Part shown: piece by piece, positions 48,376 to 57,290 of the stretch
Numbering within the stretch: position 1 is the stretch's first letter
Layout of the letters: each line of letters begins with the position of its first letter
Assembly (NCBI GenBank): GCA_038203615.1
Contig: JBBRDU010000008.1
Span: 1 to 64,000, forward strand
DNA length: 64,000 nucleotides
Direction of reading: 5' to 3'
Origin: JBBRDU01 sp038203615
Lineage (GTDB): Bacteria > Verrucomicrobiota > Verrucomicrobiia > Chthoniobacterales > UBA10450
Notes under the pieces: generated by a model
Seen by the model: only the letters and a program-made list of their open reading frames with translations
What the model was told of the DNA's origin: nothing
The model's database searches: none
Made by a program: the position numbers and the translations under genes

Positions 48376-49143
48376 CCCCCAGCTGCTCCCGCCAAAAGCG
48401 TGGCTTGGGCTGGAGGCGCCAAACCCAAGGACCGCCTCGGTTTTCTGGCGCAATCCGGCGGCGTCTTTTTGGAAAGGTGCGCGCGCCGTATCCAGATCCG
48501 CCACCGACAGGTCCAGCGCGCGAAACACTTCCCACTCTTCCGGAGTCAAGAGGTCGCGCTCCGTCGAGGTGACGGCGCGCCCCTGCAGCCGCGCCAGGAT
48601 CGCGCTCAGGGCGTTGCCGTTGGACGCGCGAAACAAATCGATCAACCGTTGAAAACTCAGGTGAAATGGAATGGTCGCCAGATCGAGGGCCATGTCTTCC
48701 GATGCGCTTTCCGGCGGCATGGTCACTTCATCCGACGTGGCCACGGCGGACCAACCCCCGGCGACATCGTAATAACCCAGCTCCGTTTGATAATGACCGC
48801 CCGGTTGCGCCACGCCCGCGTAGTGACTTCCCATCATCGGCTCCACGATCGCTTCCGATTCGTCCGTGCCGTCGCCTTTTCGCACCCGCAAATAAACCTG
48901 CCGACCGAGCGGTTCACCTTTCGAAAAAATATCGGACCAATCCACATTCCAGTAGGTGAAAATGGTGTGCGGGTCGCGCGGAATGGCAAAAAGCAAAGGG
49001 GGACCGTAAACGCGCGGGAGCTCGTCGAATTGCGAAGCCGCGCCAAAATCGGACGAGCGCCGGCGCACCACCAGTCCTTCCGAGATGCGAAAGCCGGAGG
49101 CCGTGGAGCTTTCTTTTTCACCCGGTTTATCTTGCGTGGCCAT
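48361..49143 (-). CDS. DUF4912 domain protein
   Basis: 260 residues, soluble. The DUF4912 core (~45-150) shows YGPPLLFAIPRDPHTIFTYW and QVYLRVRKGDG, with a following GSHYAGVAQPGGHYQTELGY block; this beta-rich domain occurs in PVC-group bacteria and firmicutes. The C-terminal ~80 residues are Ala/Ser/Gly-rich and probably disordered. The function is unknown. It overlaps livF by 15 bases tail to tail and is divergent from the diacylglycerol kinase-like gene. Confidence 0.85.
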   Translation of the reverse strand: MATQDKPGEKESSTASGFRISEGLVVRRRSSDFGAASQFDELPRVYGPPLLFAIPRDPHTIFTYWNVDWSDIFSKGEPLGRQVYLRVRKGDGTDESEAIVEPMMGSHYAGVAQPGGHYQTELGYYDVAGGWSAVATSDEVTMPPESASEDMALDLATIPFHLSFQRLIDLFRASNGNALSAILARLQGRAVTSTERDLLTPEEWEVFRALDLSVADLDTARAPFQKDAAGLRQKTEAVLGFGASSPSHAFGGSSWGSSPA

Positions 49144-49251
49144 GGCGATTTGCGCCTACAAGTTCGCCAAAATCGCCAAAACGCAACTTCATTCTCCCGT
49201 CGGCCAACGGCCCAGAATATTTCGCAGGCCGAGGTCTATCCATCTTGCTTC

Positions 49252-50169
49252 ATGGACAACTGGGCACAGGTTACGGACCCGCGCGTGAAGACTGCTGTCA
49301 TCTTAAATCCAAAGGCCGGCTCCGTCACCGACCTCTCGCCGATCTTGAAACAGATTGAGCGTCTCAAGCCAGCTATCTGCTCCATCACGCGAAAGCGGGG
49401 AGCCGCCCAACGGTTCGCGGCCGAAGCCGTCCGAAAAGGCTGCAATTATATTATCGCCGCGGGTGGGGACGGGACGCTCAATGAAGTGATCAACGGGATC
49501 GCGCGCCACGCCAGCAAGGTGCGCCTCGGGCTTCTTCCGCTCGGCACCGGGAACGACTTTGCCCGCTGTCTAAATTTGCCGACAACCCTGGAGCAAAGCA
49601 TCGACATCCTGCGCGCCGGGAAGACCAGGCAGATCGACCTGGTGCGCGTGAAAAGCGATCGGTCGCGCTACTTTGTCAACGTCTCGGCCAGCGGTTTCAG
49701 CGGCTTGGTCGACGAAAAATTGACACCCAAAATCAAAAAGGCATGGGGACCGCTCGCTTATGTGCGAAGCGCGGCGGCGGCTCTTCCGGAGCTGCGTGCC
49801 TATCGCACTTCGATTCGGTTCGGGCCGCGTGAAACGTCCACGCTGGATCTATATAACGTGATCATCGCGAACGGCCGCTACGTGGCCGGCGGATTGCCCA
49901 TCGCGCCCGAAGCAGACCCGAGTGACGGATTGCTCGACGTCATTTTGATTCCGCAACGGCCTGCTCCAGAAATCGCGCTCCTGGCCGCGCGCATCCTGCT
50001 GGGCAGACATCTCGGGAGCGACTCGATCATCTTCCGGCGCGTGCCAAAGATTTCCATCCGATCGCGCCCCGGGATGTGGTTCAATGTGGACGGCGAGTTG
50101 GTGGGAAACGAACCGGCTACATTTGAGGTGATGCCGCGCGCGTTGCAATTTGTGGTGGAAAAAAAATGA
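49252..50169 (+). CDS. Diacylglycerol/lipid kinase family protein (YegS/DgkB-like)
   Basis: 305 residues from the ATG at 49252; a GTG at 49285 (MKTAVILNPKAGS in effect) would give a tidier N-terminus. Kinase motifs: ILNPKAGS, the nucleotide-binding GGDGTLNEVINGI and LPLGTGNDFARCL, and FNVDGELVGNEP near the C-terminus. It phosphorylates diacylglycerol or a related lipid at the inner membrane. The much longer open frame upstream overlaps the divergent DUF4912 gene and is rejected. It overlaps rfaE2 by 4 bases (ATGA), so the three plus-strand genes here form an operon. Confidence 0.93.
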   Translation: MDNWAQVTDPRVKTAVILNPKAGSVTDLSPILKQIERLKPAICSITRKRGAAQRFAAEAVRKGCNYIIAAGGDGTLNEVINGIARHASKVRLGLLPLGTGNDFARCLNLPTTLEQSIDILRAGKTRQIDLVRVKSDRSRYFVNVSASGFSGLVDEKLTPKIKKAWGPLAYVRSAAAALPELRAYRTSIRFGPRETSTLDLYNVIIANGRYVAGGLPIAPEADPSDGLLDVILIPQRPAPEIALLAARILLGRHLGSDSIIFRRVPKISIRSRPGMWFNVDGELVGNEPATFEVMPRALQFVVEKK

Positions 50170-50651
50170 CCCGAAAGATAATCGAGGTGGAGACGCTGGC
50201 GGCCCGCGCCGCGGAATTGCGCGCAGCCGGCCGGAAGCTCGTCTTCACCAATGGCTGTTTCGACCTGCTGCACGTGGGACACGTTCGCTATCTCGCAGCC
50301 GCCCGCGCTTTGGGGGACGCGCTGGTTGTCGGAGTGAATGGCGATGAATCGGTGCGCGTGTTGAAAGGCGCCAACCGACCCATCAACCGGGAGCGCGATC
50401 GCGCCGAAGTGTTGGCCGCGTTGGAGTCCGTGGATTTCGTGACGATTTTTTCTGAAGTGCGCGCGACCCGCGTTCTTTCGATGCTTCGCCCAGCCGTTTA
50501 TGTGAAAGGCGGCGACTACACGCCGGAGACATTGCAGGCAGACGAGCGCGCCGTGCTGGACGAAATCGGCGCCGAGATTTGCATCCTTCCTTTCGAGCAG
50601 GGCTATTCCACGTCGCGCATCATCCAGCAGCTCGGCCCGCCGCCTCCATGA
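50166..50651 (+). CDS. rfaE2: D-glycero-beta-D-manno-heptose 1-phosphate adenylyltransferase (RfaE2/HldE C-domain)
   Basis: 161 residues, a stand-alone nucleotidyltransferase domain. The cytidylyltransferase-fold motif FTNGCFDLLHVGHVRYLAAA carries the HxGH, later GDYTPETL and GYSTSRII, which holds the family's second signature. It activates heptose-1-phosphate to ADP-heptose for LPS inner core, so the organism very likely makes heptose-containing LPS. The kinase half (RfaE1) must be encoded elsewhere. It overlaps both neighbours by 4 bases (ATGA). Confidence 0.95.
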   Translation: MTRKIIEVETLAARAAELRAAGRKLVFTNGCFDLLHVGHVRYLAAARALGDALVVGVNGDESVRVLKGANRPINRERDRAEVLAALESVDFVTIFSEVRATRVLSMLRPAVYVKGGDYTPETLQADERAVLDEIGAEICILPFEQGYSTSRIIQQLGPPPP

Positions 50652-51223
50652 GTCGGCTGGCTATCGGGATCCTCGGCTCGGGACGAGGAACAAACTGCCG
50701 TGCCATCCTGGAGCGAATCCGCTCCGGTTCGCTCGCGGCCGACGCGCGCGTCGTCATCTCCGACGTGATCGATGCCCCCATCCTCGATATTGCCCGCGAA
50801 TTCTCCGTGCCGAACGCTTTCTTGCCGCCGGGTCATTTTAAGACGCGACTGGAGCCGAACGTGGAAGCGGAGCTGGTCCAGATGTTGCGCGAGGCCGGCG
50901 TCGAGCTGGTCGTGCTGGCCGGTTTCATGCGGGTCCTGAAGGCGCCCATGCTACAGGCTTTTCCGGGCATGATTATCAATATTCATCCGTCCCTCCTGCC
51001 CTTGTTTCCCGGTTTGATGGCGTGGAAGCAGGCTCTCGATGCCGGAGCCAGGGTGACCGGGTGCACCGTCCACCACGTGGATGGCCAAATCGATCACGGC
51101 GAAATTCTCGCCCGGCGCGAGGTTCCTATTTTGCCTAACGACACGTCGGAGACGCTGCACGAACGCATCCAGGTGGAAGAGCGAAAACTCTATCCCGACG
51201 TGATCGCCCGCTTCTGCCCGTAA
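50648..51223 (+). CDS. purN: Phosphoribosylglycinamide formyltransferase (folate-dependent)
   Basis: 191 residues from the ATG at 50648, overlapping the rfaE2 stop. It transfers a formyl group from 10-formyl-THF to GAR in purine synthesis. Motifs: GILGSGRGTNCRAI (the second Gly-Ser of the usual GSGxGSN is Gly-Thr), LAGFMRVL and the catalytic INIHPSLLPLFPG with the downstream VTGCTVHHVDGQIDHGEILA containing His and Asp. All catalytic residues are present. Its stop directly abuts that of gpsA. Confidence 0.95.
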   Translation: MSRLAIGILGSGRGTNCRAILERIRSGSLAADARVVISDVIDAPILDIAREFSVPNAFLPPGHFKTRLEPNVEAELVQMLREAGVELVVLAGFMRVLKAPMLQAFPGMIINIHPSLLPLFPGLMAWKQALDAGARVTGCTVHHVDGQIDHGEILARREVPILPNDTSETLHERIQVEERKLYPDVIARFCP

Positions 51224-52225
51224 TCAGATTTGCTCGGCTTTCTGATCGCGCTGCAACAGCTCCTTTAGGCCCTGCACGGGCGCTTTCCCCTCGTAAAGCA
51301 CGGCGTGCACCTGGTCGATAATCGGCGTCTCCACCCCTAATTTACGGGCACAGGCATAGGCGCTCTTGGTCGTCGGAACCCCTTCCGCCACCGTCTTGGT
51401 GGACTCCGTGATCTGCGCGAGGGATTCGCCGCGACCGAGCCGTTCCCCTACTTTGCGGTTCCGGCTGTGCGGACTGAAACAAGTCGCGATCAGGTCGCCC
51501 GCGCCGCTCAATCCGTAAAACGTGCTGGGGCTGCCGCCCATGGCCATGCCGAGGCGCAGCAGTTCTGCCAGGGAACGGGTCACCAAGGCGGCTTTGGAAT
51601 TGTCCCCCAGGCCCAAGCCGTCACTGACTCCGGCGGGCAGGGCGAAGACATTCTTTAAAGCGCCGCCCAATTCAATGCCGATGACTTCGTCACTGCTGTA
51701 AATCCGGAAACGCGAGCTGCCGAGGTAAGCTTGGAGATGGGAGGCCACATCCATGTCGCGACACCCCAGGACCGTGGCGGTCGGCAGTTGCCGGGCCACT
51801 TCCACGGCCAGGTTCGGTCCCGACAACACGGCGGCCGTGTGGCCGGGCAACCGGTCGGCCAGGATCTCGCTCATGCGCAGGCCCGTGCCATGTTCGATTC
51901 CTTTGCTACAGCTCAGCAGGACGGCGGTTCTGTTTGTCACGATGGTCGAAAACTTTTCAGCGATGGCGCGGAAAGCCGTGGAGGGAACGACGAAGACCAC
52001 CAGCCCAGCCGCTGCACACTCCGCTATCTCACTCGTTAGGCGAACATTGCCGGGCAGCTGGAATCCAGGAAGATATTCGCGATTTTCGCGCGTTTCCTTC
52101 AGTTGCTCAATCCGCTCGGCCGAGTGACCCCAAAGCAGGATGTCACGGCCGTCTTTGGCCCAGAGCGCGGCCAGCGCAGTGCCCCAGCCACCGGCCCCAA
52201 GGATGGCGGTGGTCTCAATCTTCAC
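51224..52225 (-). CDS. gpsA: Glycerol-3-phosphate dehydrogenase [NAD(P)+]
   Basis: 333 residues from a GTG at 52225, which gives the typical N-terminus MKIETTAILGAGGWGTALA; a TTG at 52234 would add three residues. It makes sn-glycerol-3-phosphate from DHAP for phospholipids. Rossmann motif GAGGWGTAL, then FVVPSTAFR, the catalytic Lys in SCSKGIE and the C-terminal domain IGIELGGALKNVFALPAGVS with a second conserved Lys. It overlaps the end of plsY, and the pairing of the two is functional: GpsA makes the acceptor that PlsY acylates. Last gene of cdd-mnmG-plsY-gpsA. Confidence 0.96.
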   Translation of the reverse strand: MKIETTAILGAGGWGTALAALWAKDGRDILLWGHSAERIEQLKETRENREYLPGFQLPGNVRLTSEIAECAAAGLVVFVVPSTAFRAIAEKFSTIVTNRTAVLLSCSKGIEHGTGLRMSEILADRLPGHTAAVLSGPNLAVEVARQLPTATVLGCRDMDVASHLQAYLGSSRFRIYSSDEVIGIELGGALKNVFALPAGVSDGLGLGDNSKAALVTRSLAELLRLGMAMGGSPSTFYGLSGAGDLIATCFSPHSRNRKVGERLGRGESLAQITESTKTVAEGVPTTKSAYACARKLGVETPIIDQVHAVLYEGKAPVQGLKELLQRDQKAEQI

Positions 52226-52844
52226 GGCGCTCAAAACGTTGTTCAGTTCCGTGCATCAGTCGGGAAAGGTTTGATCGATGCCGCAAAATCACGATCGCGG
52301 CCAGCGCAATCGAAACATAAAGAACGAGCGGCCGAGGCGTGCCGGTGAGGCGGGGAATGATAAAGGCCGCGAGGGGAAGGGAGAGGGCGGCCAGGACGGA
52401 GGCTAACGAGACGTAGCGAATAGTGTAGAAGGCAATCACCCAGACTAGCGTGACAACGACCGCGGCGGCCGGGATTAACCCAAAGAGTAAGCCTGCCGAG
52501 GTGGCCACGCCTTTGCCCCCGCGAAAGCGGAGCCAAAGTGGAAAGGCGTTTCCGACGACGACAAAGACCCCAGCCACGATCTGCGCCACATCTGGTTGGT
52601 AGGACTGGACGACGACAGGCGCGAGGTACGGGGCCAGAAGAATGGCGGACAATCCTTTGCCAAAATCCGCCAGGAAAACTGCGTAGCCGTAACGCTTGCC
52701 CAACGTGCGAGTCACGTTGGTAGCGCCAATATTTCCGCTCCCCAGGGTTCGGATGTCCACACCGGCAAGGCGACCGGCCAGGTAGCCGGAGGGAATGGTT
52801 CCGATCAGGTAACTAACGAAGGCGATGGTCAAAAATCCCGTCAT
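52215..52844 (-). CDS. plsY: Acyl-phosphate:glycerol-3-phosphate acyltransferase
   Basis: 209 residues with ~5-6 membrane helices. It transfers acyl from acyl-phosphate to glycerol-3-phosphate, the first step of membrane phospholipid synthesis. The three signatures are visible: SYLIGTIPSGYLAGRLAGVDIRTLGSGNIGATN (in part), WLRFRGGKGVAT and the late RHRSNLSRLMHGTE. It starts 3 bases after the mnmG stop and overlaps gpsA, so all four genes appear to be translated from one message. Confidence 0.96.
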   Translation of the reverse strand: MTGFLTIAFVSYLIGTIPSGYLAGRLAGVDIRTLGSGNIGATNVTRTLGKRYGYAVFLADFGKGLSAILLAPYLAPVVVQSYQPDVAQIVAGVFVVVGNAFPLWLRFRGGKGVATSAGLLFGLIPAAAVVVTLVWVIAFYTIRYVSLASVLAALSLPLAAFIIPRLTGTPRPLVLYVSIALAAIVILRHRSNLSRLMHGTEQRFERRED

Positions 52845-52847
52845 ATT

Positions 52848-54746
52848 CTACGAGCATACGCCTGATGTAACTGTTTTATTGTTAGATATTAATGTATTTC
52901 TACGGAGCCATATATGGATAATGGAGACGTCGGCCGGCGTGATCCCGGCGATCCGAGCGGCTTGACCAAGTGTAGCCGGTTTGACGGAAGCGAGCTTCTG
53001 GCGTGTTTCCGCACGCAAGCCGGCGATCTGGGAAAAATCGAACCCCGCCGGAATCTGGTCGTCACCTCGGCGTGCGACCGAGCGGTTATGCTCGCTCTGG
53101 CGAGCCGCGTAACCTTCATACTTAAAATCCGTCTCCACCAATTCCCAAATCTGAGCGTCGGCCAGTGATTGGAGTTCATCAGGCAAACTGTGCAACAAAA
53201 AATCCGGACGTTTGATCAACTGCGCCACAGCCACTCCGCCAATCCTGGTCGCGAGCGCGGCGGCGCGCACGGTTTGCAGGAGAGACAGCTTTTGCTGGAA
53301 ACCCTGCCAGCGCGCGGGGGAGGCGAGGCCCAATTCGAACGCCTTGGGGGTGAGGCGCTGATCGGCAGTATCCTGACGGAGGGTGAGCCGATCCTCGGCG
53401 CGGCTGGTAAACATCCGGTATGGCTCTTCTGTGCCGCGGGTGACAAGATCATCGATCAGGACTCCGATATACCCTTCGCTCCGATTGATCATAAGAGGCT
53501 GTCTCTTGAGCAGGCGCAAAGCGGCGTTTGCCCCAGCTACAAGGCCCTGGGCGGCAGCTTCCTCGTACCCTGACGTCCCATTGACCTGGCCGGCGAAAAA
53601 GAGGCCGCCGACACGTTTCGTCTCCAGGGTGTGGTAGAGTTGAGTAGGCGGGAAATAGTCGTACTCAACGGCATACCCAGGCCGCAGAATCTCCGCGCCT
53701 TCCAAGGCTGGGATGGAACGCACGAACTGAAGCTGCACGTCCAATGGAAGACTGGTTGAGATGCCATTGACATAGAACTCCTCGGTATGCCTGCCCTCCG
53801 GTTCGAGGAACAATTGGTGGGCTGTTCGGTCGGCAAACTTCACCACCTTATCCTCAATGGATGGGCAATAGCGCGGACCGGTGCCCTGGATATTCCCCGC
53901 ATAGAGAGGGGACCGGTGGAGGTTGGCACGGATGATTTCGTGCGTCTGGGAGGTCGTGTGGGTGATCCAGCATGGGATTTGTTCCACGTGGAACGTTCCG
54001 TCCGTGTCGTCGTTCAGGGTAAATATATCGTCCCGCGACCTCTCCAAGGCGCCTTTCACGAAGGAAAAACGGGGCGGAGGCTCTTCGCCCAGCTGAATCT
54101 CACAGCGGGAAAAATCGATCGACCGCCGATTAATCCGACAAGGCGTCCCTGTCTTGAAGCGACCAACCTCGAAACCTAGTCCCCTTAGGTTGTCGCTGAG
54201 CGATGAATGGGTGTCCCCCATTCGGCCGCCGGCCCGTTGGGTTTCCCCCACGTGCAACAGCCCTCGAAGAAAAGTTCCGGACGTAACCACGACCGCACCT
54301 GCCCGGATCCTGGCTCCCATATCCGTAATAACGGCGTGGACCACATCGCTCTCCACCACCACTTCGGAGACGGTCGCCTGCTGAATATCGAGATTCTCGG
54401 TCCGCTCTAACAGCGCTTTCATTCGAAACTGGTAGGCTTTCTTGTCGCATTGCGCCCGCGGCGCGCGCACCGACGGACCCTTGGTCCGGTTCAGCATCCG
54501 AAATTGGATCCCGGTCGCATCGGCGTTCAGCCCCATGGCGCCCCCCAACGCATCGATCTCGCGAACCATGTGTCCCTTGGCCAGCCCGCCGATGGCGGGG
54601 TTACAGGACATCTGACCGATCGTGTCCAGGTTCTGTGTCAGCATCAAGGTCCGGCAACCGACCCGCGCCGAGGCCAGCGCCGCCTCAATCCCGGCATGAC
54701 CGCTTCCGACCACGATCACGTCATATTCTGTCGGCCAATCAAACAT
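52848..54746 (-). CDS. mnmG: tRNA uridine-5-carboxymethylaminomethyl synthesis FAD enzyme MnmG (GidA)
   Basis: 632 residues from the ATG at 54746 (MFDWPTEYDVIVVGSGHAGI). With MnmE it modifies U34 of certain tRNAs, including tRNA-Gln(UUG), which is encoded elsewhere in this window. The FAD motif GSGHAGIEAA, the conserved SCNPAIGGLAKGHMVREIDA, GRFKTGTPCRI and YCPSIEDKVVKF are intact. The C-terminal end is slightly AT-rich and atypical (RRNTLISNNKTVTSGVCS). Its start overlaps cdd by 8 bases. mnmE is not in the window. Confidence 0.97.
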   Translation of the reverse strand: MFDWPTEYDVIVVGSGHAGIEAALASARVGCRTLMLTQNLDTIGQMSCNPAIGGLAKGHMVREIDALGGAMGLNADATGIQFRMLNRTKGPSVRAPRAQCDKKAYQFRMKALLERTENLDIQQATVSEVVVESDVVHAVITDMGARIRAGAVVVTSGTFLRGLLHVGETQRAGGRMGDTHSSLSDNLRGLGFEVGRFKTGTPCRINRRSIDFSRCEIQLGEEPPPRFSFVKGALERSRDDIFTLNDDTDGTFHVEQIPCWITHTTSQTHEIIRANLHRSPLYAGNIQGTGPRYCPSIEDKVVKFADRTAHQLFLEPEGRHTEEFYVNGISTSLPLDVQLQFVRSIPALEGAEILRPGYAVEYDYFPPTQLYHTLETKRVGGLFFAGQVNGTSGYEEAAAQGLVAGANAALRLLKRQPLMINRSEGYIGVLIDDLVTRGTEEPYRMFTSRAEDRLTLRQDTADQRLTPKAFELGLASPARWQGFQQKLSLLQTVRAAALATRIGGVAVAQLIKRPDFLLHSLPDELQSLADAQIWELVETDFKYEGYAARQSEHNRSVARRGDDQIPAGFDFSQIAGLRAETRQKLASVKPATLGQAARIAGITPADVSIIHIWLRRNTLISNNKTVTSGVCS

Positions 54747-55143
54747 CCTTCGTAGACTCCAATATCCCCTGGGCCGGACGAGGCAGCAGCTCATCCAAGC
54801 GCACCGTCTCCTCTGCGCCGTTCACCGTCGCCATGATCACTTCCATGGCAGGATTAAATTCCGCCAAGACCTGCCGGCAAGCGCCGCACGGGACAATGGG
54901 CCGGTTCGAATCTGCCACCACCGCAATCGAAATAAAGTCACGCTCACCCTGCGCGATCGCCGCCGACACTGCACCCTGCTCCGCGCACATCGTAAGCCGG
55001 TATGAAATATTCTCCACATTGCACCCGGTAAAGACGCGGCCCGATTTGGTCAGAAGAGCGGCCCCAACCGCAAACTGGGAATAGGGGGAATGAGAATTCG
55101 TCCGCGCTTTGACCGCTTCATCAATTAACTCTTTATTATTCAT
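54739..55143 (-). CDS. cdd: Cytidine deaminase
   Basis: 134 residues, the short homotetrameric type. It deaminates cytidine and deoxycytidine in pyrimidine salvage. Zinc site: Cys in LTMCAEQGAV (CAE variant of the tetrameric class, with catalytic Glu) and the pair in PCGACRQVLAEF; NVENISYRLT binds the nucleoside. It overlaps mnmG by 8 bases. Upstream is an AT-rich promoter region with repeated ATAACT palindromes, one of which overlaps the start codon. Confidence 0.95.
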   Translation of the reverse strand: MNNKELIDEAVKARTNSHSPYSQFAVGAALLTKSGRVFTGCNVENISYRLTMCAEQGAVSAAIAQGERDFISIAVVADSNRPIVPCGACRQVLAEFNPAMEVIMATVNGAEETVRLDELLPRPAQGILESTKDV

Positions 55144-55176
55144 AACTGAGTTATTGTAAATACTTTAACGATATAA

Positions 55177-55923
55177 CTAAGTCGTGCTCACCGGCCGGGG
55201 TTCATCTCCGGCTGCCCCCGACATTTTGTGTGATCGCTCAATGGCCCGCAGCGCCATCCGGCTGACCATCACGAAAAGGAGAGCAGTCACCACGAACGCT
55301 CCGCCCCAGGTCCAATATTCCACAATGCGCGGGTGTGTCTTGCCCCGCGCCAAGTTCAATCCCAGTTGGCCTAACGTCCCCACATACACATATAAAAAGA
55401 GTCCGGGAGCGCGACCCACCGATGTCCAGAACATGAAAGTCCGGAACCGGATCCGCGTTAAACCATAAAAATAATTGATCAGGCTGGTGGGAAACAGGGG
55501 ATGCAATTGCGTCAGCACAATGATCTTCCAACCTTCGCGCTCCACCACCGGCTCGAGAGCTCGCAGCAGCCGGTTGCGGGAAAGCCAGCGACGAAACCAG
55601 TATTGGCCGACCCACCGACTCAAGGCAAAGGAGATGGCCGCGCCAATACTATTCCCGGCCAGCACAATGAAGAAGCCCCACCATAAACCAAAAAAGAATC
55701 CGCTACCCACGCACAGGATTCCTCCGGGCAGAAGCAAGACGTTACAGATGGCAAAGAGGAACGGGTAACAAACCCCGCTCCACGTTCCCCACCGCATGAC
55801 GCGCTGCTGCGCCGCCGCGATCACCTCCATGAGGTTAAAGAAGTGCGAAAGAAACAGGAGCGCGGCAAAGATCGTGACGACCGTCGTTAGCTGCAAATAG
55901 AACGCGCGCCGGGTATCCAACAT
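55177..55923 (-). CDS. TVP38/TMEM64 family (DedA-like) membrane protein
   Basis: 248 residues from the ATG at 55923; the frame opens with a TTG at 55959. Several membrane helices surround the family core (VLLLPGGILCVGSGFFFGLW, NSIGAAISFALSRWVGQYW, LTQLHPLFPTSLINYFYGLT). The glycine-rich re-entrant loops are those of DedA-like scramblase/flippase proteins. It may move lipids or undecaprenyl phosphate across the inner membrane; this is a family-level inference. It is followed, after a promoter gap, by cdd on the same strand. Confidence 0.88.
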   Translation of the reverse strand: MLDTRRAFYLQLTTVVTIFAALLFLSHFFNLMEVIAAAQQRVMRWGTWSGVCYPFLFAICNVLLLPGGILCVGSGFFFGLWWGFFIVLAGNSIGAAISFALSRWVGQYWFRRWLSRNRLLRALEPVVEREGWKIIVLTQLHPLFPTSLINYFYGLTRIRFRTFMFWTSVGRAPGLFLYVYVGTLGQLGLNLARGKTHPRIVEYWTWGGAFVVTALLFVMVSRMALRAIERSHKMSGAAGDEPRPVSTT

Positions 55924-55985
55924 CGCGAGGAGTTTCCGCGCTTCAGAGTCCGCGCGCAAATCTCGCCCGAGAACGGTCCGCGCGA

Positions 55986-56909
55986 CTAAGCGGTCGAGGC
56001 TGCTGCGTTCCGCCGACGCGGAATGCCAAGGCTGTCAAAAATTGTCCGCGTGGCGTCCGAACGATTGAGTGTATAGAAGTGAATGCCGGCAACGCCGTTA
56101 TCCAAAAGGTCGTGACATTGTTCCAAGGCAAAATGCACCCCCACGCGACGGACCATGTCAGGATCGTTTTCGCACCGCTGTAAAGCGCGCAAAAGCTTGG
56201 CCGGGAAGCGCGCGCCTCCGGCAAGCTCGGCGATGCGTTTGCATCCGCTCATCGAAGTGATCGGCATGATGCCGGCAATAATTGGTATGCGGATCCCGGC
56301 CAGCACACAGCGTTCACGGAAATCGAAGAAGTCGCGGTTATCGAAAAATAGCTGCGTCACGATGTAGTCGGCGCCCGCGTCGACTTTCGCCTTGAGGTGA
56401 TCCATTTCGACCAGTCGATTCGGCGTCGCCGGATGTCCTTCGGGAAAGCCGGCCACGCCGATCCCGAAACCACGCCCATCCGGGTGCGCGCCTGATTCGT
56501 TGAATCTCCGAATGAATTTCACCAAATCGACCGCGTGTTGAAACGAGTCGCGCGATTTGTCGTAGACGATTCCCTGCGGCCGATCGCCCCCGAGCGCGAG
56601 AATATTTCCGATCGCTGCCTTGGCGTACCGAAGCATAACCGCTTCGATCTCTTCATCGTTGTGGCAAACGCAGGTCAAATGAGGGATCGGATCGAGTTTG
56701 GTTGTCTGCTGAATGCGCTCGACCAGGTCGTGGGTTAACTCGCGCGTTGAGCCACCGGCACCGTACGTAACGCTGATGAAGTGCGGCGTGTACGATTCAA
56801 GGTCGCGAATCGTTTGATAGAGAATCTCCGCCGCCTCCGGCGTTTTCGGGGGAAAAAACTCGAACGAAAACGTGGGAGAATCCCCCCGCATGATGTCCGT
56901 GATGTGCAT
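55986..56909 (-). CDS. metF: Methylenetetrahydrofolate reductase
   Basis: 307 residues. It reduces 5,10-methylene-THF to 5-methyl-THF for methionine synthesis using FAD. The start SFEFFPPKTPEAAEILYQTI carries the catalytic Glu; VTYGAGGSTRE, ALGGDRPQG, IGVAGFPEGHP and ADYIVTQLFFDN are all typical. Standard length. It stands just upstream of the TVP38-like gene with 62 bases between, so co-transcription is possible. Confidence 0.96.
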   Translation of the reverse strand: MHITDIMRGDSPTFSFEFFPPKTPEAAEILYQTIRDLESYTPHFISVTYGAGGSTRELTHDLVERIQQTTKLDPIPHLTCVCHNDEEIEAVMLRYAKAAIGNILALGGDRPQGIVYDKSRDSFQHAVDLVKFIRRFNESGAHPDGRGFGIGVAGFPEGHPATPNRLVEMDHLKAKVDAGADYIVTQLFFDNRDFFDFRERCVLAGIRIPIIAGIMPITSMSGCKRIAELAGGARFPAKLLRALQRCENDPDMVRRVGVHFALEQCHDLLDNGVAGIHFYTLNRSDATRTIFDSLGIPRRRNAAASTA

Positions 56910-57012
56910 GATTCAACCCCTATCTTCGTTCCAGCCGCGACTTTAGGTCAACTGACCAAGCACTTTTTCGACCAATGCGGGGCGCCCCATGGCTCCGTCG
57001 CCGCACACGGTT

Positions 57013-57290
57013 CTATCCTGGGATTGCTCGAACAGGTGCATCCGGGTCTTTATCCTTCGGTTGTTCCCTTGAAAAAGACAGTTCCTTCCGGATCAATAAT
57101 TCCAGCATTTCATAAATGTCGCCGGTCTTGGATTTGTATCTGAGCTTTCTTCCCGGATCGCCTTCCGTGAAAAGATCCCAAGCTGTCCGATTATTGCCGC
57201 GCGGGAACCGACTTCGTAACCCTCGCCAGGTTTCCAATGATTCGGCACGTCCACGCCCGAGCCTACGTTGAACAGAGCCATTGCGCCCAC
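57013..57290 (-). pseudogene. Small gene apparently broken by a frameshift
   Basis: Two overlapping minus-strand frames each look protein-like in part. The first, from the ATG at 57290, reads MGAMALFNVGSGVDVPNHWK, then PGEGYEVGS, before losing protein character. The other frame continues WDLFTEGDPGRKLRYKSKTG, then DIYEMLELLIRKELSF, and ends at 57013. Joined near 57200-57190 by a one-base shift they would give a ~90-residue protein directly after the cyclase gene. Composition and helix pattern support this, but no homologue could be checked; it may also be non-coding. Confidence 0.4.

Noticed and set aside
48400..49251. Upstream extension of the diacylglycerol kinase-like frame by ~284 codons
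   Set aside because: It lies wholly antisense to the DUF4912 gene and lacks family similarity. The kinase domain begins just after 49252.
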